13,599 nt of DNA from Opitutales bacterium (GTDB lineage: Bacteria; Verrucomicrobiota; Verrucomicrobiia; Opitutales; Intestinicryptomonadaceae), in the NCBI GenBank assembly GCA_017526045.1, contig JAFXRX010000151.1, forward strand, positions 1 through 13,599, given 5' to 3'. Below, piece by piece: positions 8,257 through 13,599 of the stretch; position 1 is the stretch's first letter; each line of letters starts with the position of its first letter. The translations under genes and the position numbers were made by a program. Under the pieces are notes generated by a model, which saw nothing but the letters and a program-made list of their open reading frames with translations, was not told where the DNA came from and did no database searches.

Positions 8257-8928
8257 ATGGCAAAAGAGAAACAAAAGTTGTCGGAAAATTTGGAGGATTA
8301 TTTGGAGGCCATCCAAAGTCTTTCCTCGCGCGACGGCGGCGCAAGGCCAAGCGACATCGCCCGCGAGCTGAAGGTCAAGCGGCCGTCCGTTACGTCCGCC
8401 TTGAACTCGCTCGCCGCGAAGGGGCTTGTCGAGTACGAAAAGTACAAGCCGGTGGTTCTTACAAAAGACGGCGAGGCGCACGCCAGGGGCATCAGCAAAA
8501 AGCACTCGCTTTTGCGCGAGTTTTTTACCGACGTCCTGGGCGTGCAGGCGTGCGAGGCGGATTTGGTCGCCTGCAAAATGGAGCACATCATGGACGACTC
8601 CATCATGAAAAAATTCACCAAGTTCTTTAAGGGAATAACAAACCCGTGCGCCGGCTGCCCCTCGTGCGGAGTGGACGGCTGCTCGGAAAATTGCAGGCAC
8701 GCAAAGCCGCTTTCAGCCCTGAAAGTGGGGGATGCGGGCTTGATTTTGAAAATCGAAAAGTCTTTGGGCGACGTTGCGTGCTTTGCGGGCATGGGGCTTG
8801 TAATCGGCAGCAGGGTGGAAGTCGCGCGGATTGCGCCGCTTGGCGACCCCGTCGTCTTGAAGGTCAGGGGCTCGGAAATTTCGCTCAGAAAATCCCAGCT
8901 CGCGGCGATAATCGTAAAGCCGGTTTAA
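8257..8928 (+). CDS. DtxR/MntR-family metal-dependent repressor with FeoA-like domain
   Basis: The 223-residue protein has a winged helix at about 8-70 (LSENLEDYLEAI; SDIARELKVKRPSVTSALNSLAAKGLVEYEKY), then a dimerisation/metal-binding domain (71-128). A C-terminal SH3/FeoA-like domain follows at about 151-223 (LKVGDAGLI...GDPVVLKVRGSEISLR). By alignment to MntR and DtxR, the metal ligands are D14, E17, H83, C106, E109 and H110. The Asp is MntR-like, while C106 matches DtxR Cys102. Residues 131-146 contain five cysteines (C131, C134, C137, C142, C146), an insertion not found in classical members. It most likely senses Fe2+ (possibly Mn2+) and represses itself and the adjacent feoB. The ATG at 8257 is chosen because it lies about 11 bases after the predicted transcription start; the alternative TTG at 8242 would precede that start. 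No Shine-Dalgarno sequence is visible. Confidence 0.93.
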   Translation: MAKEKQKLSENLEDYLEAIQSLSSRDGGARPSDIARELKVKRPSVTSALNSLAAKGLVEYEKYKPVVLTKDGEAHARGISKKHSLLREFFTDVLGVQACEADLVACKMEHIMDDSIMKKFTKFFKGITNPCAGCPSCGVDGCSENCRHAKPLSALKVGDAGLILKIEKSLGDVACFAGMGLVIGSRVEVARIAPLGDPVVLKVRGSEISLRKSQLAAIIVKPV

Positions 8929-8944
8929 ATTTTTTGCGATAAAA

Positions 8945-8960
8945 GTTAGTCGGGGCTAAC
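8945..8960 (+). promoter_or_regulatory. DtxR-family operator 2 (feoB)
   Basis: GTTAG (8945-8949) and CTAAC (8956-8960) form an inverted repeat with a 6-base spacer, the same layout as operator 1. The two 16-base sites agree at 13 positions (GTTAG[GT]C[AG][AG]GGCTAAC). The site ends 4 bases before the feoB ATG. A possible -10 box, GATAAA (8938-8943), just precedes it without a convincing -35 box, so the repressor could cover the transcription start and ribosome site. Confidence 0.72.
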
Positions 8961-8964
8961 AAAT

Positions 8965-11106
8965 ATGAAAAATGAATCTTTAAAGTTTTTATTGGTGGGC
9001 AATCCGAATTGCGGCAAGAGCACCATATTCAATTCGCTCGTCGGCGGCAACGCGCGCGTGGGTAACTACTCGGGCGTTACGGTCGAAAAAAAGACGGGCA
9101 GCTTCGAGATTTACGGCATAAAAATCCGGGTCGAGGACTTGCCCGGGCTCTACAGCCTCTCGCCTTCGTCGGCGGAGGAGGCAATCGTGCGCGACGTCGT
9201 CTCGAGCGGCGATTTCGACCTGATTGTAAACGTAATCGACTCCTCGAATTTGGAGCGCAATCTGTTTTTGACAATCCAGCTTGCGGAAATGGGGCTGCCG
9301 ATGGCGGTGGTTTTGAACATGGCCGACGAGCTCGAAAAATCTGGCGCTTCCGTCGACGAAAACATCGTTTCGCGCGAGCTCGGAGTGCCCGCCATAAAAT
9401 GCGTCGGCTACAAAACATCTTCCGTAAATTTGCTAAAACAGTTTTTGCTGGACGCGTTTTTGCAGAGGAGAGAGCCCAACTTTTTGTGGTCGAAATTCAG
9501 GGACAAAAAGCTCTACGCCGACGTTTCGGAAATTTCGCACCTCATCCGCAAGAGCCTGCCGAGCGAATCCGCAGACTGGTCGCGCTGGCTTGCAATCAGG
9601 GCGATTGAGGGCGACAGGCCAATCCTCGAAAAAATTTCCGCAACCTCCGCCGAGCTCGCCGCCGCGATAAAGTCGGCGTCGGAAAAAATCGAAAGCGACT
9701 TCGGCGAAAGCGCGGCGACTTTGATTTCCGCGGCGCGCTTTAAGCTCGCCTCCGACATCGCCGCAAAAAGCCTTACGCTTCCAAAAAAGGCGGAGCGGCA
9801 AAAGGAAATATATTTTCTGGACAAAATATTTTTGAACAGGTTTTTGGGGCTGCCGATATTTTTTGCGATGATGTTTTTGACCTTCCAGTTCGTCTTTACG
9901 CTGGGAGACCCGCTCATGGGGTACATGGAGGAATTCTTCGCGCGGGCGCAGGAATGGCTCGACGGCGCGTGGGCGGACGGCGGCTTTTTGAAGTCGCTTG
10001 CAATCGACGGGATTATCGGCGGCGTGGGCGGCGTGCTGGTTTTTCTGCCGAACATTTTGATGCTGTTTTTGGTGCTGTCGATTTTGGAGGACTCCGGCTA
10101 CATGGCGCGCGCGGCGTTTTTGTGCGACAGGATTATGCGCCGCTTCGGGCTTAGCGGCGCAAGCCTCATCCCGATGCTCGTGGGCTTCGGCTGCTCCGTC
10201 CCCGCAATCATGGCGACGCGCAGCCTCAAAAGCAAAAGCGAGCGTATTGCAAGCATTATGGTTCTGCCGCTTTTTAGCTGCGGCTCGCGAATGCCCATTT
10301 ACATACTGCTTATTCCGTGCTTTTTCGCGGCGGAGTACAGGGGGCTTGCGATGTTTGCAATTTATCTAACTGGAATAATTCTTGCGTTTGCCGCCGCAAA
10401 AATCCTGCGCGTCTTCTTTTTGAAGAGCGAAGAGTCCGCGTTCGTTTTGGAGCTGCCCGCCTACAGGTTTCCGCGCCCGTACAATACGCTTTTGCAGATT
10501 TGCTCGCGCGCCTGGGCTTTCTTGAAAAAGGCGGGCACTCTCATTTTGGGGGCTTCTATTTTGCTTTGGGCGGCGTCCACTTTCCCGCAGAAGGCGGAGC
10601 TTTCAAAAGACTACGAAGCAATGGCCTCGTCCGTCGAGAAAGACGAAGATCTTTCCGACGCCGCAAAGAAGGAGAGAATTTTCGAGATAAACGGCGAGCG
10701 CAGAGCCGAGATTTTCGAGCACACTTTAAGCGGCAGGGCGGGCAGGGCATTGGAGCCGATTTTAAGCCCGCTTGGCTTTGACGCGAAAATTTCAAGCGCA
10801 TTGATCGGCGCGATTGCGGCGAAGGAAGTGTTTGTTTCGCAGCTTGGCATCGTGTACGGAATGGGCGACGAGGAGGGCGAAGACTCCGTGCCGCTGCGCG
10901 AAAAATTGTCGCGCGACTACACTCCAATCCAGGGAATTTCGATTTTGCTTTTCATATTGATAAGCATGCCTTGCATCGCGACGGTTTTTGCGACGTACAC
11001 CGAGACGCGCTCGGTTAAGATTGCGTTCGCGCAGGTTGCGGGGCTCACGCTGCTTGCCTACGCCGTCTGCTTTGTATTCTACAACATTGCAACGCTGCTT
11101 TGCTGA
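8965..11106 (+). CDS. feoB: Ferrous iron transport protein B
   Basis: FeoB is the inner-membrane Fe2+ transporter with a cytosolic GTPase. The 713-residue length is normal. GTPase motifs are G1 GNPNCGKST (12-20), the G2 threonine in SGVTV (36-40), G3 DLPG (58-61) and G4 NMAD (118-121). A helical GDI-like region follows to about 285. The membrane part starts near 289 (FLGLPIFFAMMFL) and contains the Gate signatures: VLVFLPNILMLFLVLSILEDSGYMARAAF, GFGCSVPAIMATR with C410, and PLFSCGSRMPIY with C439. A second gate region lies near 600-640 (GAIAAKEVFVSQLGIVYG), and a last membrane helix ends at NIATLLC. The gene starts 36 bases after the metalloregulator gene, behind operator 2. No feoA or feoC gene is present in the window. 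Iron-replete repression by the upstream regulator is inferred. Confidence 0.97.
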   Translation: MKNESLKFLLVGNPNCGKSTIFNSLVGGNARVGNYSGVTVEKKTGSFEIYGIKIRVEDLPGLYSLSPSSAEEAIVRDVVSSGDFDLIVNVIDSSNLERNLFLTIQLAEMGLPMAVVLNMADELEKSGASVDENIVSRELGVPAIKCVGYKTSSVNLLKQFLLDAFLQRREPNFLWSKFRDKKLYADVSEISHLIRKSLPSESADWSRWLAIRAIEGDRPILEKISATSAELAAAIKSASEKIESDFGESAATLISAARFKLASDIAAKSLTLPKKAERQKEIYFLDKIFLNRFLGLPIFFAMMFLTFQFVFTLGDPLMGYMEEFFARAQEWLDGAWADGGFLKSLAIDGIIGGVGGVLVFLPNILMLFLVLSILEDSGYMARAAFLCDRIMRRFGLSGASLIPMLVGFGCSVPAIMATRSLKSKSERIASIMVLPLFSCGSRMPIYILLIPCFFAAEYRGLAMFAIYLTGIILAFAAAKILRVFFLKSEESAFVLELPAYRFPRPYNTLLQICSRAWAFLKKAGTLILGASILLWAASTFPQKAELSKDYEAMASSVEKDEDLSDAAKKERIFEINGERRAEIFEHTLSGRAGRALEPILSPLGFDAKISSALIGAIAAKEVFVSQLGIVYGMGDEEGEDSVPLREKLSRDYTPIQGISILLFILISMPCIATVFATYTETRSVKIAFAQVAGLTLLAYAVCFVFYNIATLLC

Positions 11107-11173
11107 AAAATTTTTGCGGGGCTGTCTTAAAAAAAGCTTGGCAACGGGCGGCGGCGGGATAGTTTGTTATGGC

Positions 11174-12106
11174 ATGAAAGAGGCAATTTGGGCTATTTTG
11201 GGCGAGCTAAAACGCCTGCGCGCGGAGGGCGAGGAGGCTTTGCCCATCGGCGAGGAGGCGGTTGAGAGCCTCGCGAAATTCGCCCGCGCAGCCGACGGCC
11301 AAGAGGTTGTCGAAACTCCCGAAGAGATAAAATTTGCAAAAGACGTCGAGATAAATTTGAAGGAAGAAGCCAAAAAATTGAAGGAGGGCGCGGCGGGGAA
11401 AATCAAGATTGTGGTCCGCGGCGGAGATTTTGAAATAGACCAAATTCCCGCCCCGAAGCCGTTTGTTCTGCCCGGGGGCTCGAAGCGCGAAAAATGGGAG
11501 GCTTTGCGCGAAATCGTTTTGGGCGACGAAGTTTGCAACGCCCACTTGCACCCCGAAAAGAAAGTCGTCTTCGGCGTCGGCAATCTCGACGCGGACATAT
11601 TTTTTTGCGGCGAGGCCCCGGGCGCGGACGAAGAAATCCAGGGCGAGCCGTTTGTCGGCAAGGCGGGGCAGCTGCTCACAAAAATAATAAAGGCCATGGG
11701 GCTTGAGCGCGAAAACGTTTACATCGGCAACATCATGAATTGGCGCCCAGAGCTGCCCACAAAAACGGGCAACCGCCCCCCGACCGCCGAGGAAATGGCT
11801 TATTGCCTGCCGTATTTGAAGGCGCAGATTGACATCGTAAAGCCCAAAGTGATTGTCGCGTTGGGGATGACCGCCGTAAACGGGCTTTTGGGAGTTGATC
11901 CCAAGCGCAAAATGGGCTCTTCGCGCGGCGTTTGGCACTCGTTTTGCGGCATAGATTTGATGATTACATACCACCCCTCGTTTTTGCTGCAGTATGCCTC
12001 CGCCGAGAAAAAACGCCTCGTTTGGGAGGACATGATGGCGGTCATGGAGCGCGTGGGGCTGCCGATTTCGGCGCGGCAGCGCGGCTATTTTCTGCCCAGG
12101 GAGTAG
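11174..12106 (+). CDS. Uracil-DNA glycosylase, family 4-like
   Basis: This enzyme removes uracil from DNA, starting base excision repair. Residues about 118-300 form the glycosylase domain: motif A GEAPGADEEIQGEPFVGKAG (146-165), the strand NVYIGNIMNWRP (181-192), PKVIVALG (224-231) and motif B HPSFLL (267-272). Family 4 enzymes normally bind a 4Fe-4S cluster through four cysteines, two near the domain start and two later. Here the first pair is C121 with H124 (CNAH), the usual KCRPP motif is NWRP with W190 in place of Cys, and only C211 of the second pair remains. The first 100 residues are a charged, Lys/Glu-rich extension. The frame is open back to 10988, inside feoB, but ATG 11174 is chosen because the upstream part reads as Arg-rich out-of-frame feoB sequence. 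It begins 67 bases after feoB. Confidence 0.9.
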   Translation: MKEAIWAILGELKRLRAEGEEALPIGEEAVESLAKFARAADGQEVVETPEEIKFAKDVEINLKEEAKKLKEGAAGKIKIVVRGGDFEIDQIPAPKPFVLPGGSKREKWEALREIVLGDEVCNAHLHPEKKVVFGVGNLDADIFFCGEAPGADEEIQGEPFVGKAGQLLTKIIKAMGLERENVYIGNIMNWRPELPTKTGNRPPTAEEMAYCLPYLKAQIDIVKPKVIVALGMTAVNGLLGVDPKRKMGSSRGVWHSFCGIDLMITYHPSFLLQYASAEKKRLVWEDMMAVMERVGLPISARQRGYFLPRE

Positions 12107-12288
12107 GGCGATTTTTGCTTTGACAAATCTGCCGCAGGGCGTAATGTCGGATTTTGTTAAAGCGAATTTGCCAATTTGCAGGAAGCATGGTTTGCGGGGT
12201 TTTCCCGTTTGATTTTATCGCGGCAGGGAGGGCTGCGCTAAAATTTTTGTTTTTTGCCTTCGGCGGATTTGCCTTTGAAATTTTATAT
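12107..12288 (+). other. Intergenic region with candidate promoter and hairpins
   Basis: No gene is seen in these 182 bases. A consensus TTGACA (12120-12125) lies 16 bases before TAATGT (12142-12147), a possible promoter that would give the esterase a leader of about 135 bases. Two hairpins follow. One is GCGGG/CCCGT with a GTTTT loop (12194-12208), followed by TTGATTTT. The other is GC-GCAG/CTGC-GC with a bulged G and 6-base loop (12220-12238), followed by TAAAATTTTTGTTTTTT. Either could end the glycosylase transcript, or act as a leader structure if the promoter is real. Each call is weak on its own. Confidence 0.35.
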
Positions 12289-13599
12289 ATGAAGAGGCTT
12301 TTAATCACATTTGTTTTAGGCATTGCGGCGCTTTGCGCAAGCGGCAGGCTGGCGTTTAAAAACATTTATTCCGACAGGCTCGTTCTGCAGGCGGACTATG
12401 AAAATTTGCTGGCGGGCTATGCCGGCCCCGAAGAAACTGTTGAAGTCGAATTGAATTTCGCCGCGGCCGCGCCAAAAAAATTGAAGGCGGCGGCGGGCAA
12501 AGACGGCAAGTGGGTTTTGAAGCTGCCAAAAATGCGTGCGAACACGGAGCTTGAAATTGTAGCCAAAACCTCCTCTGAGAGCGCGCGCATAAAGGATGTC
12601 AAGGTCGGGCAGCTGTGGCTTGCCTCGGGGCAGTCGAATATGGATTGGCACTTTGACCGCGCCCCGAAAACCCCCGAATACGCCGAATATTTAAAAAACT
12701 TGGGCGAATATCTCGATTCAATCAAGGGCATGATAAGAATTTACAAAGTCCGCCAAGTCGCCTCTTTCGAGCCGCTTGAAAACGTCGAGGGCGGCTGGAT
12801 TGAGCCCGACTTGGCGCACTTGAAAAATTTCAGCGCGCTGCCGCTATTGTTTGCGAAAATTTTGAACGCGGAGCTGAAAGAGCCGATAGGCGTCGTGGTT
12901 TCGAGCTGGGGCGGCTCGCCAATAGAGCGGTGGGTGCCGCGCGAGGCCTTCAATTATTCCGACTTCACCCGCGCGGCTTTGGAGCGCGACGCAATAAACG
13001 TCGAGGGCTGGCAGGGCAGAAAAGAAAAATATCTGCTTGAAAGAAAAGAATGGCTTGAAAAAAACAACACTCCCGAGCTTCGAAGGCAAAACCGCAAAAC
13101 CGAGCCGCAATTCAAATACGACCCATTCGACCGCTCCACTCCGACGCCCGGAATGCTTTTTAACGGAATGATTTGCGGAATATATCCGCTTGTGCCAAAG
13201 GGCGTCATTTGGTATCAGGGCGAGTCCAACGACCGCCGCGCAAACGAGTATGGCGACCTCGCAAAAGCGATGGTGCTTTCGTGGCGAAAGTTCTTCAAAA
13301 GCGAGCTGCCGTTTTACTATGTCGAGCTTGCGAATTTAAACGCGCTTCAAAAAATTCCAGTCGAAAAAAAGGAGCACTGGGGCGCGATAAGGGAGGCCCA
13401 GGGCGCGGTGCTTTCGCTGCCGAAAACGGGGGTTGCAACCTGCGCCGACGTCGGGGACCCGAACGATTTGCACCCGCCCTACAAGGACGAAGTCGCGCGG
13501 AGGCTTGCGCGCCTTGCATTGACGCAAATTTACAAGAAGGGCAACCCCGCTTCGGCAATCAGCCCGTCTTACAAGTCGGCGAAATTCAATGGGGGAGAG
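12289..13599 (+). CDS. Secreted sialate O-acetylesterase-like SGNH esterase, 3' end outside the window
   Basis: The frame is open from ATG 12289 through the last base, 437 codons, so the C-terminus is missing. A signal peptide (MKRLLITFVLGIAALCASG) directs export. A short beta-rich N-terminal domain is followed by a SASA/SGNH hydrolase domain. GQSNM (114-118) carries the nucleophile S116. SSWGGSPIERW and GVIWYQGESN are the oxyanion-hole and family blocks, and the late DVGDPNDLHPPYKDEVARRL supplies the Asp and His of the catalytic triad. The family removes acetyl esters from sialic acids, but bacterial relatives also act on xylan and other acetylated glycans, so the substrate is uncertain. The bases before ATG are TTTTATAT with no Shine-Dalgarno sequence. 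The visible length is consistent with a typical 450-650 residue member. Confidence 0.9.
   Translation, partial: MKRLLITFVLGIAALCASGRLAFKNIYSDRLVLQADYENLLAGYAGPEETVEVELNFAAAAPKKLKAAAGKDGKWVLKLPKMRANTELEIVAKTSSESARIKDVKVGQLWLASGQSNMDWHFDRAPKTPEYAEYLKNLGEYLDSIKGMIRIYKVRQVASFEPLENVEGGWIEPDLAHLKNFSALPLLFAKILNAELKEPIGVVVSSWGGSPIERWVPREAFNYSDFTRAALERDAINVEGWQGRKEKYLLERKEWLEKNNTPELRRQNRKTEPQFKYDPFDRSTPTPGMLFNGMICGIYPLVPKGVIWYQGESNDRRANEYGDLAKAMVLSWRKFFKSELPFYYVELANLNALQKIPVEKKEHWGAIREAQGAVLSLPKTGVATCADVGDPNDLHPPYKDEVARRLARLALTQIYKKGNPASAISPSYKSAKFNGGE

Noticed and set aside
10988..11173. Upstream extension of the glycosylase gene overlapping feoB by 119 bases
   Set aside because: The extra 62 residues are Arg-rich out-of-frame feoB sequence with no family similarity; the ATG at 11174 gives a sensible start.
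1..13599. CRISPR array, tRNA, rRNA or insertion sequence
   Set aside because: No regularly spaced repeats, no tRNA-like cloverleaf or rRNA sequence and no transposase or terminal inverted repeats were seen on either strand.

Overview
The window is a gene-dense stretch with every convincing gene on the + strand and fairly high G+C. The content suggests a Gram-negative, probably anaerobic bacterium of the PVC group, most likely Verrucomicrobiota (Opitutae-like). This rests on secreted ThuA proteins fused to helical-repeat and discoidin domains, a sialate O-acetylesterase-type esterase, a uracil-DNA glycosylase of the kind I associate with Opitutae, and start codons that mostly lack Shine-Dalgarno sequences. 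The taxonomic placement is inference from gene content, not from a marker gene.

Region 1 (1-4390) holds two tandem ThuA-domain genes. The first is cut by the window edge and is a ThuA domain only in its visible part. The second is an 1188-residue secreted protein with ThuA, a long helical-repeat region and two C-terminal discoidin-like domains. The two share stretches of identical DNA, so they are a tandem duplication or have undergone gene conversion. A strong intrinsic terminator closes this unit.

Region 2 (4449-8161) carries a YhcH/YiaL/EbgC-family sugar protein, a secreted DUF3142-like protein 4 bases downstream, and a secreted TPR-like protein of unknown function. The first two look co-transcribed. 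The third follows after a 55-base AT-rich gap.

Region 3 (8211-11106) is an iron-uptake module. A DtxR/MntR-family metalloregulator with a C-terminal FeoA-like domain is followed by the ferrous iron transporter feoB. Two matching inverted repeats (GTTAG-N6-CTAAC) lie in the promoter of the regulator and immediately before the feoB start codon. This is a self-contained autoregulated circuit visible in the DNA. The regulator combines metal-ligand residues typical of both MntR (Asp) and DtxR (Cys), and has an unusual five-cysteine insertion.

Region 4 (11174-13599) holds a family 4-like uracil-DNA glycosylase that appears to have lost two of the four iron-sulfur cluster cysteines. After a 182-base intergenic region comes the first 437 codons of a secreted SGNH/sialate O-acetylesterase that runs off the window end. 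The YhcH protein, the esterase and the discoidin protein together point to use of host or plant glycans, possibly including sialic acids.
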